Source: Oscillospiraceae bacterium (lineage in GTDB: Bacteria; Bacillota; Clostridia; Oscillospirales; UBA929). Taken from it: 6,615 bases of DNA. Positions 1-5,673 of the stretch are shown here, piece by piece. The position numbers and the translations under genes were made by a program. How positions within the stretch are numbered: position 1 is the first letter of the stretch; each line of letters begins with the position of its first letter. The stretch lies in contig JAITDM010000293.1 in NCBI GenBank assembly GCA_031282535.1, positions 1 through 6,615 of the forward strand, in the 5' to 3' direction. A model generated the notes under the pieces. That model saw nothing but the letters and a program-made list of their open reading frames with translations. It had not been told where the DNA came from and ran no database searches.

Positions 1-413
1 CGATAGGCACCTCGCACGGCGCGTACAAGTTCAAGCCCGGCCATACGCCGCAGCTCAGGTTCGATATCCTTGATGAAGTGACAAAGCGTCTGCCCGGTTT
101 TCCGATCGTGCTTCACGGCGCCTCGTCGGTCATACCCGAGTTTGTCGAGATGATCAACGCGCACGGCGGCAAGATGCCGGACGCCATCGGCATCCCGGAG
201 GACATGCTGCGCCAGGCCGCCAAGATGGCCGTCTGCAAGATCAACATCGACTCCGACCTGCGTCTCGCGATGACGGCCTCGATCCGCCGCCATTTCGCGG
301 AGCATCCCGACCATTTCGATCCGCGGCAGTATCTGACGCCCGCCCGCGCCAACATCAAAGAACTTGTGCAGCGCAAGCTGAAGAACGTTCTCGGCTGCAA
401 CGGGAAGGCGTGA
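1..413 (+). CDS. fba: Class II fructose-bisphosphate aldolase, C-terminal part (5' end outside window)
   Basis: This is the C-terminal 136 residues of a zinc-dependent class II fructose-1,6-bisphosphate aldolase, a cytoplasmic glycolytic and gluconeogenic enzyme that interconverts fructose-1,6-bisphosphate with DHAP and glyceraldehyde-3-phosphate. The frame is open from base 3 and ends at TGA 411-413. Family signatures seen are IGTSHGAYKF at the left edge (metal and substrate loop with a zinc-ligand His), IVLHGASSV (second metal His), the phosphate-binding stretch VCKINIDSDLRLAMTA, and the C-terminal FDPRQYLTPAR followed by NVLG. These match the longer class II type of roughly 300-330 residues, so a little over half of the gene lies upstream. 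The GTG at 78 is internal and is not the start. GC is about 60%, lower than in the his genes that follow. A strong terminator separates it from the his operon, so it is probably a separate transcription unit. Family assignment is secure; the full length is unknown. Confidence 0.95.
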   Translation, partial: IGTSHGAYKFKPGHTPQLRFDILDEVTKRLPGFPIVLHGASSVIPEFVEMINAHGGKMPDAIGIPEDMLRQAAKMAVCKINIDSDLRLAMTASIRRHFAEHPDHFDPRQYLTPARANIKELVQRKLKNVLGCNGKA

Positions 414-440
414 GGCCGGAGCGCGCCCGGAAAGGACACG

Positions 441-479
441 AAGGGTTTGCGGAGACTAAGGACCGCAAACCCTTTTTTT
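441..479 (+). terminator. Rho-independent terminator of fba
   Basis: A perfect 12-bp inverted repeat has AAGGGTTTGCGG at 441-452 and CCGCAAACCCTT at 463-474, with a 10-base loop. It runs directly into a seven-T tract at 473-479. It lies 27 bases after the fba stop and ahead of the his promoter, so it should end fba transcription and insulate the his operon. Confidence 0.93.
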
Positions 480-506
480 GCCCATTTTTACGCACGCACC
501 ACCTGC

Positions 507-535
507 TTGACAACGGTACTCTGTTGTGCTATCAT
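507..535 (+). promoter_or_regulatory. Sigma-A-type promoter of the his operon, with extended -10
   Basis: The -35 box TTGACA (507-512) is a perfect consensus. A 17-base spacer separates it from the -10 box TATCAT (530-535), which is preceded by TG at 527-528, giving an extended -10 element TGCTATCAT. Transcription should start near 541-543, about 95 bases upstream of hisZ. No other comparable promoter is seen upstream of the his genes, so it probably drives the whole operon. The spacer also holds a short inverted repeat, ACAAC (510-514) and GTTGT (523-527), whose role is unclear. Confidence 0.85.
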
Positions 536-540
536 GGTAG

Positions 541-560
541 TACTTTAGCGTGATAAAGTA
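541..560 (+). promoter_or_regulatory. Palindromic operator candidate at the his transcription start
   Basis: A perfect 7-bp inverted repeat, TACTTTA (541-547) and TAAAGTA (554-560), is separated by GCGTGA. It begins at the predicted transcription start just after the -10 box, the usual place for a repressor operator. The spacing of the half-sites suits a dimeric helix-turn-helix protein. A TrpR-like histidine regulator (HisR/YerC type) of Firmicutes is one possible ligand, but that is a guess from context and not a motif match I could check. Confidence 0.5.
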
Positions 561-564
561 ATGG

Positions 565-601
565 GCGGGTTTTTGTGCTGACAAAAACCGCAAATTTTTT
601 T
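565..601 (+). terminator. Terminator-like hairpin in the his leader (possible attenuator)
   Basis: Bases 565-576 pair with 581-591. Nine contiguous pairs (GGTTTTTGT with ACAAAAACC) are extended by two more pairs past a one-base G bulge at 567, and the loop is GCTG (577-580). A seven-T tract follows at 595-601, three A residues after the stem. It sits between the promoter and hisZ, so it would shorten his transcripts to about 60 nt unless read through. No T-box sequence, histidine-codon leader peptide or clear antiterminator partner is visible. The structure is plain; its regulatory role is inferred. Confidence 0.6.
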
Positions 602-636
602 CAACACAGTGAGCGTATAAGTGAGGGGGAGAGGGC

Positions 637-1866
637 ATGGCGAGAAGTCTGGTGGGGACGCCGGCGGGGGCCCAGGACTATCTGTTCGACGCCTGTGGGC
701 GGCGCCGGGAGATGGAGGCGCGCGCGGGCGCGCTCTTCGCGCGCTACGGGTACCGCGAGGTGATGACGCCGGTCGTCGAACTCTTTGAGCTCTTCACGCG
801 CACCGGGCAGCCGATGCCGCCCGAGTCGATGGTCAAGCTGATCGACCGGGACGGGCGCGTGCTGGCCATGCGGCCCGATTCGACGACGCCGGTGGCCCGC
901 GTGGTGGCGGCCCGGCTGGGCGGCGAGCCGATGCCCGTCCGGCTCTACTACCTCCAGGACGTGTACCGCGACGGCGCCGGCCACCGCGGGCGGCGGTTGG
1001 AGACGCGGCAGGCGGGCGTGGAGTTCATCGGCGCGGGCGGGCTGAAGGCCGATCTCGAGGTGCTGTCGCTGGCGGCCGAGGCGCTCTCGGAGCTGGGCGC
1101 CGGGGAATACCGCGTCGAGCTCAGCCACGCGGCGCTGCTCCGCGCGCTGTTCCGCGCGCTTGAAGCGCCGCCCGGCGCGGTGGAGGAGCTGCGCGCGCTC
1201 ATCGAACGAAAGAACTTCGCCTCCCTGGGCGATAAGCTGAAGACCTTTGCCAACCGTCCGGTCTGCGAGGCCATCTTGCGCCTGTGTCATCTCTTCGGCG
1301 GGGCGGAGCTCTTCGAGGAGACGGGCTCGCTCGGCGTGGCGGAGGCCGACGAAGCGCTCGGCTACCTGCGGGACCTGTACACGGCGCTGGCGGGCGCGGG
1401 GCTCGGCCGCCATCTCCAGCTCGACTTCGGCCTCGTGCACCAGCTCGAATATTATACGGGTCTCGTCTTCCGCGGCTATGTCTCCGGGGCGGGGCGCGCC
1501 GTGCTGACCGGCGGGCGCTACGACCACCTGATGGGCGCGCTGGGGCGCGCGGCGCCGGGCGCGGGGTTCGTGCTGGACGTCGACGCGCTGTGCGCCCGCG
1601 CGGAGGAACCGCCCCCGGCGCCCCGGCGGGCGCGGCGTCTCCTCCACTTCCCGCCGGCGCGGCTGCGGGAGGCGCTCGGCGTGGTGGCGCGCGCGGAGCA
1701 AGGCGCCTATGAGCTCTCCCCCTGCGCCACGCTGGCCGAGAGCCTGGCCCTGGCGCGCAGCCGGGGCATCGCCGCCGTGGTGGACTTGGAGCGGGACGGG
1801 GCGGAAATCCCGGTGCCCGGGGCGCCGGAGCGGCCGCGGGGACCGGCGGGGGAGGTGACGGCGTGA
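637..1866 (+). CDS. hisZ: ATP phosphoribosyltransferase regulatory subunit HisZ
   Basis: This 409-residue protein is a HisRS-like subunit that assembles with short-form HisG to make active, histidine-sensitive ATP phosphoribosyltransferase, the first step of histidine synthesis in the cytoplasm. Seen in it are the N-terminal GTPAGAQDYLFDACGRRR pattern of the family (7-24), the class II synthetase core with RPDSTTPVAR (79-88), the motif 2-like VRLYYLQDVYR (101-111), QAGVEFIG (125-132), the histidine-site-like LEYYTGLVFRGY (270-281) and the glycine-rich GGRYDHLMGALG (292-303). HisRS would carry a C-terminal anticodon-binding domain; here only a short divergent tail follows, and the length fits HisZ (about 390-420 residues). 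ATG 637 is preceded by the purine run GAGGGGGA at 623-630, six bases away. The stop overlaps the GTG start of hisG by four bases. Pairing with a 212-residue HisG confirms HisZ over HisS. It is the first gene of the operon. Confidence 0.95.
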   Translation: MARSLVGTPAGAQDYLFDACGRRREMEARAGALFARYGYREVMTPVVELFELFTRTGQPMPPESMVKLIDRDGRVLAMRPDSTTPVARVVAARLGGEPMPVRLYYLQDVYRDGAGHRGRRLETRQAGVEFIGAGGLKADLEVLSLAAEALSELGAGEYRVELSHAALLRALFRALEAPPGAVEELRALIERKNFASLGDKLKTFANRPVCEAILRLCHLFGGAELFEETGSLGVAEADEALGYLRDLYTALAGAGLGRHLQLDFGLVHQLEYYTGLVFRGYVSGAGRAVLTGGRYDHLMGALGRAAPGAGFVLDVDALCARAEEPPPAPRRARRLLHFPPARLREALGVVARAEQGAYELSPCATLAESLALARSRGIAAVVDLERDGAEIPVPGAPERPRGPAGEVTA

Positions 1867-2501
1867 AGGAACTGCTGCGGCTGGCGCTGACCAAGGGCCG
1901 GCTCGAGACGAAACTCCTTGGCCTGCTGCGGCGCGCGGGCGTCGACACGGCGCCGCTGGAGGACAAGGGCCGGCGGCTGATCCACCCGCTGCCGGACGCC
2001 GGGGTGGAGGTGGTGCTGGCCAAGGCGCCGGACGTCATCACCTATGTGGAGCACGGCGTGTGCGACCTCGGCGTCGTGGGGAAAGACACGATCCTCGAAT
2101 GCGGGCAGTCCTTCTACGAGGTGTTGGACCTGCGGTTCGGCGCGTGCCGGTTCGCGTTGGCGGTGCGCGAGGGGGAGGACTTCTTCGGCACCTACCGGCA
2201 TCGGCGCGTGGCCTCGAAGTATCCGAACGTGGCCGGCGACTGGTTTGCGGCGCAGGGGCTGGACGTGGAGATCATCCGGATCGAGGGCTCGGTGGAGCTC
2301 GCCCCGCTGCTGGGGCTGGCCGACGCCATCGTGGACATTGTGGAGACAGGCGCCACGCTCCGGGCCAACGGGCTGACGCCCGTCGCGGACATCTGCCCCG
2401 TCAGCGCGCGCCTCATCGTGAACCTCGCGGCCATGAAGATGAAACGGGCGCCGGTGCAGGCATTTGTGGCGCTGTGCCGCGCGGGATTGGAGGAAAGCTG
2501 A
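1863..2501 (+). CDS. hisG: ATP phosphoribosyltransferase catalytic subunit, short form HisG
   Basis: HisG condenses ATP with PRPP to give N1-(5-phosphoribosyl)-ATP, the committed step of histidine synthesis. At 212 residues it is the short form, which lacks the C-terminal ACT-like feedback domain and depends on HisZ, encoded directly upstream. Seen are the N-terminal LTKGRL (9-14), the AP..V..YVEHGVCDLGVVGKD segment (55-75), and the PRPP-binding loop DIVETGATLRANG (158-170), followed by the conserved ISARLIVN-type region (here VSARLIVN, 180-187). The chosen start is GTG 1863, which overlaps the hisZ stop as GTGA and has GGAGGTG at 1851-1857, five bases upstream. Its TGA shares its A with the ATG of hisD. 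The tight packing implies co-translation with both neighbours. Confidence 0.96.
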   Translation: MKELLRLALTKGRLETKLLGLLRRAGVDTAPLEDKGRRLIHPLPDAGVEVVLAKAPDVITYVEHGVCDLGVVGKDTILECGQSFYEVLDLRFGACRFALAVREGEDFFGTYRHRRVASKYPNVAGDWFAAQGLDVEIIRIEGSVELAPLLGLADAIVDIVETGATLRANGLTPVADICPVSARLIVNLAAMKMKRAPVQAFVALCRAGLEES

Positions 2502-3877
2502 TGTTTGCGGTTGTACACGCCGCCTCCGGCGAGGCCGGGGCGCTTCTGGCCGCGCAGGCCGCGCGGCGGCGCGACAGCGGCGCGGCGGTGCGCGCGACGG
2601 TGTCCGCGCTGATCGGAGAGGTGCGCGCCGGGGGCTGGGAGGCCGTATGCCGGTACGCGCAGGAGCTGGACGGCTGCGCGCCGCGGGAGATCCCGCGCGC
2701 GGAGTGGGAGACGGCGGCCGCGCGCTGCCCGGCCGATGTGACGGGGGCGCTCCTGCGGGCCGCCGAAAACATCCGGGCCTACCAGGAACGGCTGCTCGTC
2801 TACTCCGACGAGTGGGACGCCCCGGGCGGGGGCCGGGTGGGCGTGCGTGTGCGGGGTCTGGCCCGCGTCGGGCTCTATGTGCCGGGCGGCAAGGCGGCCT
2901 ACCCGTCCAGCGTGCTGATGAACGCGATCCCCGCCAAGGTGGCGGGGGTGGAGGAGCTCATCATGGTCACGCCGCCCACGGAGCATCTCAGCCCGGCGGT
3001 GCTGGCGGCGGCGGCGCTGGCCGGCGTGGACAGGGTGTTTGCGGTCGGCGGCGCGCAGGCCGTCGCGGCGCTGGCGTTGGGCGCGGGGCCCATCCCGCCG
3101 GTCGACAAGATCGTCGGGCCGGGCAACGCCTATGTGGCCGAGGCCAAGCGCCAGCTCTACGGCGTCATCGACATCGACATGGTGGCCGGTCCCTCGGAGG
3201 TGCTTGTGATGGCCGACGACAGTACCGACCCGGCCTTTGCGGCGGCGGACATGCTCTCCCAGGCCGAACACGACGAGATGGCCTCCGCCGTGTTGGTGAC
3301 CACCGACGAGGCGGTGGCCGAGGCCGTGCGGGCGTCGTGCGCGGCGCAGCTGGCCGCGCTGCCCCGGCGGGCCGTGGCGGAGGCGGCCCTGCGGGATTTT
3401 GGGGCCGGCATCATCTGTGAGGACTGGGACGAGGCCTGCCGGCTGGCCGACCGGATCGCGCCGGAGCACCTGGAGATCCTGACGCGGCATCCGCGCGCGC
3501 TGCTGCCCAAGATCCACAACGCGGGCGCCGTCTTCCTCGGCCCGTACAGCCTCGAAGCGCTGGGCGACTACATGGCCGGGCCCTGCCACGTGCTGCCCAC
3601 CTCCGGCACGGCGCGGTTCTTTTCGCCGCTGTCGGTGGACGCTTTTTTGAAGAAGACCAGCGTGATCGAATTTGACCGGGCGGCCTTGGCCCCGCTGTGG
3701 CGGGATGTGGAGGTGCTGGCGCTCACCGAGGGGCTGCACGGGCACGCCGCCTCCGCGCGGATGCGCTTCGCGGATGCGCACGCGGTACGGGATGCCACCG
3801 TGAGGGCGGGCGAACAATGTTCGTCCCTACGAGATTTCGCGCCTCCGCGCGCGGCGCGGGAGGGAGCGGGAATATGA
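2501..3877 (+). CDS. hisD: Histidinol dehydrogenase, with an unusual C-terminal extension
   Basis: HisD oxidises L-histidinol through histidinal to L-histidine with two NAD+, the last two steps of the pathway; it is a cytoplasmic zinc homodimer. Family residues are visible: LYVPGGKAAYPSSVLMNAIPA (125-145), the zinc ligands Gln254 and His257 in SQAEHDEMA, the catalytic pair Glu322-His323 in RIAPEHLEIL, zinc ligand Asp356 in GDYMAGPCHVLPTSGTA, and His415 in the EGLHGHAASAR signature. ATG 2501 is chosen because GGAGGA (2489-2494) lies six bases upstream; the frame is open further upstream, but that stretch is hisG read out of frame. The 458 residues exceed the usual ~430. Conserved sequence ends near residue 423, and the last ~25 codons (from 3800) run through a palindromic repeat and a basic, proline-rich tail of no family similarity. 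The stop overlaps the hisC start as ATGA. Function should be intact, since all catalytic residues are present. Confidence 0.95.
   Translation: MFAVVHAASGEAGALLAAQAARRRDSGAAVRATVSALIGEVRAGGWEAVCRYAQELDGCAPREIPRAEWETAAARCPADVTGALLRAAENIRAYQERLLVYSDEWDAPGGGRVGVRVRGLARVGLYVPGGKAAYPSSVLMNAIPAKVAGVEELIMVTPPTEHLSPAVLAAAALAGVDRVFAVGGAQAVAALALGAGPIPPVDKIVGPGNAYVAEAKRQLYGVIDIDMVAGPSEVLVMADDSTDPAFAAADMLSQAEHDEMASAVLVTTDEAVAEAVRASCAAQLAALPRRAVAEAALRDFGAGIICEDWDEACRLADRIAPEHLEILTRHPRALLPKIHNAGAVFLGPYSLEALGDYMAGPCHVLPTSGTARFFSPLSVDAFLKKTSVIEFDRAALAPLWRDVEVLALTEGLHGHAASARMRFADAHAVRDATVRAGEQCSSLRDFAPPRAAREGAGI
3804..3831. repeat. Palindromic repeat element inside the hisD 3' end
   Basis: The arms GGGCGAACA (3808-3816) and TGTTCGTCC (3818-3826) pair around a central A with one G-T wobble, flanked by GGGC on the left and CTACG on the right. 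Read on the minus strand it begins CGTAGGGACGAAC and ends in a GCCC-rich block. This resembles the small CGTAGGGGCG...CGCCCG palindromes I know as dispersed intergenic repeats in clostridial genomes. The resemblance is from memory, and only one copy is in this window. It is translated as part of the hisD tail. Confidence 0.55.
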
Positions 3878-4926
3878 GGTGGCCGGACAAATTGGTGCGT
3901 CTCACCCCCTACGCCGCCGCGCCGGCGACGGATGCCGGCGCCGTCCGGCTGGACGCCAACGAGAGTTTCCTGACGCCGCCCGACTGGCTGTGGGAGAAGA
4001 TCACGGCGGCTGTGCGGTCCGTCGCGCTGCACCGGTACCCGGACCCCGCGGCCTCGGCGCTCTGCGCGCTCTTTGCCGGGCGGATGCATGTGCCCGCCTC
4101 CGGCGTGGTGGCCGGCAACGGGTCGGACGAGCTGATCTCCCTGCTGCTGGCGGCCCTGGTGCCGCACGGCGGGCGCGTGCTGGTCAGCGAACCGGATTTT
4201 TCGATGTACCGCGTCTACGCGCAGCTCTACGAGCACGACTGCGCCGCGGCGCCCAAGACGGGCGGGCGGCCCGACATGGGCGCGCTGCTGGCGGCCCACC
4301 GGGCGCGGCCGGCGGATCTCATCATCTTTTCGAACCCCTGCAACCCGACCGGGCTCGGCGCGCCGGCCGCGGAGGTGCTGGCGCTCGCGGAGGCGGTGGA
4401 CTGCCCGGTGGTGGTGGACGAGGCGTACATGGACTTCTGGGACCAGAGTGTGCTGGCGCACACGCGGCGGTGTGACAATTTGATTGTGCTGCGGACCTGT
4501 TCGAAGGCGCTGGGTTTGGCGGGTGCGCGGCTGGGATTCGCGCTCAGCGGCGACCCGCTCGCGGCCGCGCTGCGCGCCGCCAAGTCGCCTTTCAACGTGA
4601 GTGCCCTTGCCCAGGCGGTGGGCGCGGCCGTGTTGGCGGAGGCGGAATATTTGGACGCGTGTGTGCAGGCGATCCGGCGGTCGACGGCGGATCTGTACCG
4701 CGCGCTGTCGGCGTTCGCGGCGCGCGCCGAGGGCATTGAGGCGCACGAGACGGAGACGAACTTCGTCCTCCTCACCGGCCCGCGCGCCCCGGCGCTCTAC
4801 GAAGCCCTGCGCGCGCAAAACATCCACATACGCCACCTCCCCCCAAACACCCTCCGCACCACCGCCGGCACAGCCTCGGAGCACAAAGCCCTCCTAACCG
4901 CCCTGGAAGCACACCAAACCGCCTAA
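3874..4926 (+). CDS. hisC: Histidinol-phosphate aminotransferase
   Basis: HisC is the PLP-dependent fold-type I aminotransferase that converts imidazole acetol phosphate plus glutamate to histidinol phosphate and 2-oxoglutarate. In the 350-residue product I see RLDANES (25-31), the PLP phosphate-site GNGSDE (81-86), NPCNPTG (154-160, usually NPNNPTG), the PLP-ring Asp182 with Tyr185 in VVDEAYMDF, the Schiff-base Lys211 in SKALGLAGARLGF, KSPFNVSALAQ (237-247), and the substrate carboxylate Arg328 in LRTTAGT. ATG 3874 overlaps the hisD stop by four bases and has AGGGAG (3861-3866) seven bases upstream. The in-frame ATG at 3817 lies in the palindromic repeat and lacks a good ribosome site. The last ~115 bases are G-poor and C-rich, unlike the rest, and the final 19 conserved-frame codons are duplicated downstream. 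Substrate choice is inferred from the operon, since close relatives act on aromatic amino acids. Confidence 0.94.
   Translation: MRWPDKLVRLTPYAAAPATDAGAVRLDANESFLTPPDWLWEKITAAVRSVALHRYPDPAASALCALFAGRMHVPASGVVAGNGSDELISLLLAALVPHGGRVLVSEPDFSMYRVYAQLYEHDCAAAPKTGGRPDMGALLAAHRARPADLIIFSNPCNPTGLGAPAAEVLALAEAVDCPVVVDEAYMDFWDQSVLAHTRRCDNLIVLRTCSKALGLAGARLGFALSGDPLAAALRAAKSPFNVSALAQAVGAAVLAEAEYLDACVQAIRRSTADLYRALSAFAARAEGIEAHETETNFVLLTGPRAPALYEALRAQNIHIRHLPPNTLRTTAGTASEHKALLTALEAHQTA
4855..4911 (+). repeat. 57-bp direct repeat, copy 1 (inside the hisC 3' end)
   Basis: These 57 bases are identical to 4968-5024, 113 bases downstream. This copy encodes hisC residues 328-346, including catalytic Arg328, and is followed by four more codons (His-Gln-Thr-Ala) and TAA 4924-4926. 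Confidence 0.98.
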
Positions 4927-4937
4927 AAAAGGAAAAT

Positions 4938-4968
4938 GTATAGGTTGTCATTGCATGACAATCTATAC
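4938..4968. repeat. 14-bp hairpin between the two hisC 3' copies
   Basis: GTATAGGTTGTCAT (4938-4951) pairs with ATGACAATCTATAC (4955-4968) around a three-base loop TGC, with a single G-T wobble. No T tract follows, so it is not a standard intrinsic terminator. It could be a small mobile palindrome, a protein-binding site or an mRNA processing structure. It fills most of the 56 bases between the two 57-bp copies, and its final base is the first base of copy 2. Confidence 0.8.
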
Positions 4969-5024
4969 GCACCACCGCCGGCACAGCCTCGGAGCACAAA
5001 GCCCTCCTAACCGCCCTGGAAGCA
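4968..5024 (+). pseudogene. 57-bp direct repeat, copy 2: remnant of a hisC 3' end
   Basis: This is a perfect copy of 4855-4911 and so encodes the last conserved part of HisC again, in a frame shifted relative to hisC. Read in the homologous frame it continues Ser-Leu-Ile-Val and then TAA at 5037-5039, exactly aligned with the TAA that ends real hisC, and the bases around both stops remain partly alike (10 of 18). It therefore looks like a second hisC terminus of slightly different sequence, left by a local duplication or recombination. It has no start and makes no product by itself. Confidence 0.85.
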
Positions 5025-5040
5025 AGTCTTATCGTCTAAA

Positions 5041-5068
5041 ATTCTCAATTCTCAATTCTCAATTCTCA
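5041..5068 (+). repeat. Heptamer tandem repeat (ATTCTCA) x4
   Basis: Four uninterrupted copies of ATTCTCA run from 5041 to 5068 and continue into ATTTGTCA. The tract is AT-rich within a GC-rich operon and ends two bases before the only canonical in-frame start of hisB. A seven-base unit that can change copy number by slippage would alter spacing upstream of hisB by a non-multiple of three. Confidence 0.9.
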
Positions 5069-5070
5069 AT

Positions 5071-5673
5071 TTGTCAAATGGGGGTGGTCATACGGAGAGA
5101 AAGAGAACGGCCACGGTCAACCGGTGTACGAAGGAGACGGAGATTGCGCTCACACTGTCGCTCGACGGCGGGGAGACGGCGGTGGAGACCGGCATCGGAT
5201 TTTTTGACCACATGCTCGCCGCGCTGGCGTTGCACGGCGGCCTGGGCCTGCGGCTGCAAGTGCAGGGCGACCTCGCGGTGGACGGACACCACACGGTGGA
5301 GGACACGGGCCTCGTGCTCGGACAGGCCCTCCGGCAGGCGCTGGGCGGCGGCGCGGGCATCGAGAGGTTCGGACAGGCGCGCGTCCCGATGGACGAGGCG
5401 CTGGCCGCGGCGGCGCTGGACATCAGCGGCCGCCCCTACCTGTACTGCCGCATCCCCGAGACCCAGGCGCGCATCGGCGCGTACGACGCCTGCCTGACGG
5501 AGGAATTCTGGCGGGCGGTGTGCGCCGCCGCCGGGCTGACGCTGCATATAGAGGCTTACGGCGGGAATGCGCACCACATCGCGGAGGCCGTGTTCAAGGC
5601 CTGCGCCCGCGCGCTGCGCCAGGCCGTCCGCCCCACCGGGGGCGGCGTCCCGTCCACCAAAGGCTGCTTGTGA
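5071..5673 (+). CDS. hisB: Imidazoleglycerol-phosphate dehydratase
   Basis: HisB (monofunctional IGPD) dehydrates imidazole glycerol phosphate to imidazole acetol phosphate with two Mn ions per active site in a 24-mer. Counting from TTG 5071 (200 residues), I see TKETEI (20-25), the metal-binding GIGFFDHML (41-49), the signature DGHHTVEDTG (71-80), MDEALAAAALDISGRPY (107-123), the second metal motif GGNAHHIAEAVFKACARAL (164-182) and the C-terminal PSTKG. No phosphatase domain is fused. The start is uncertain. TTG 5071 is the only ATG/GTG/TTG in frame before the conserved region, but it has no Shine-Dalgarno and adds a non-conserved leader. GGAGAG at 5094-5099 is well placed for codon 5107, which is ACG and would give 188 residues beginning T/M-A-T-V-N-R. 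The next in-frame GTG (5182) would cut into the fold. The upstream junction is rearranged. Stop TGA lies 34 bases before hisA. Confidence 0.92.
   Translation: MSNGGGHTERKRTATVNRCTKETEIALTLSLDGGETAVETGIGFFDHMLAALALHGGLGLRLQVQGDLAVDGHHTVEDTGLVLGQALRQALGGGAGIERFGQARVPMDEALAAAALDISGRPYLYCRIPETQARIGAYDACLTEEFWRAVCAAAGLTLHIEAYGGNAHHIAEAVFKACARALRQAVRPTGGGVPSTKGCL

Noticed and set aside
561..581. Short reading frame MGGFLC overlapping the leader hairpin, as a possible attenuation leader peptide.
   Set aside because: It has no ribosome-binding site and no histidine codons, and it is only six codons long, so it looks incidental.
536..636. Possible T-box riboswitch in the his leader.
   Set aside because: The leader is only about 95 bases, and I see no T-box consensus and no specifier-loop structure.
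2060..2500. Upstream extension of the hisD frame across hisG.
   Set aside because: It is hisG read out of frame; the ribosome site at 2489-2494 and the junction with hisG fix the hisD start at 2501.
2192..3817. Very long open frame on the minus strand (541 codons); similar ones at 601-1701 and 3568-4884.
   Set aside because: They are opposite hisD, hisZ and hisC, where high GC removes stop codons. Their products are Arg/Gly/His-rich and show no domain, and the + strand genes have clear family motifs.
3697..3873. Longer hisC starting at 3697 or at the ATG at 3817.
   Set aside because: The added residues overlap hisD and show no aminotransferase similarity. ATG 3874 has a proper ribosome site and an ATGA overlap.
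4938..4968. The hairpin as an intrinsic terminator splitting the operon.
   Set aside because: There is no T tract on either side, and the following bases are the GC-rich hisC duplicate.
4855..5068. CRISPR-like array.
   Set aside because: There are only two copies of the 57-bp unit, derived from hisC coding sequence, and the heptamers have no spacers.
5030..5077. Possible minus-strand promoter: TTGACA (complement of 5072-5077) facing into the heptamer tract.
   Set aside because: No acceptable -10 box occurs at 16-18 bases; the nearest hexamers come from the repeat unit and match poorly.
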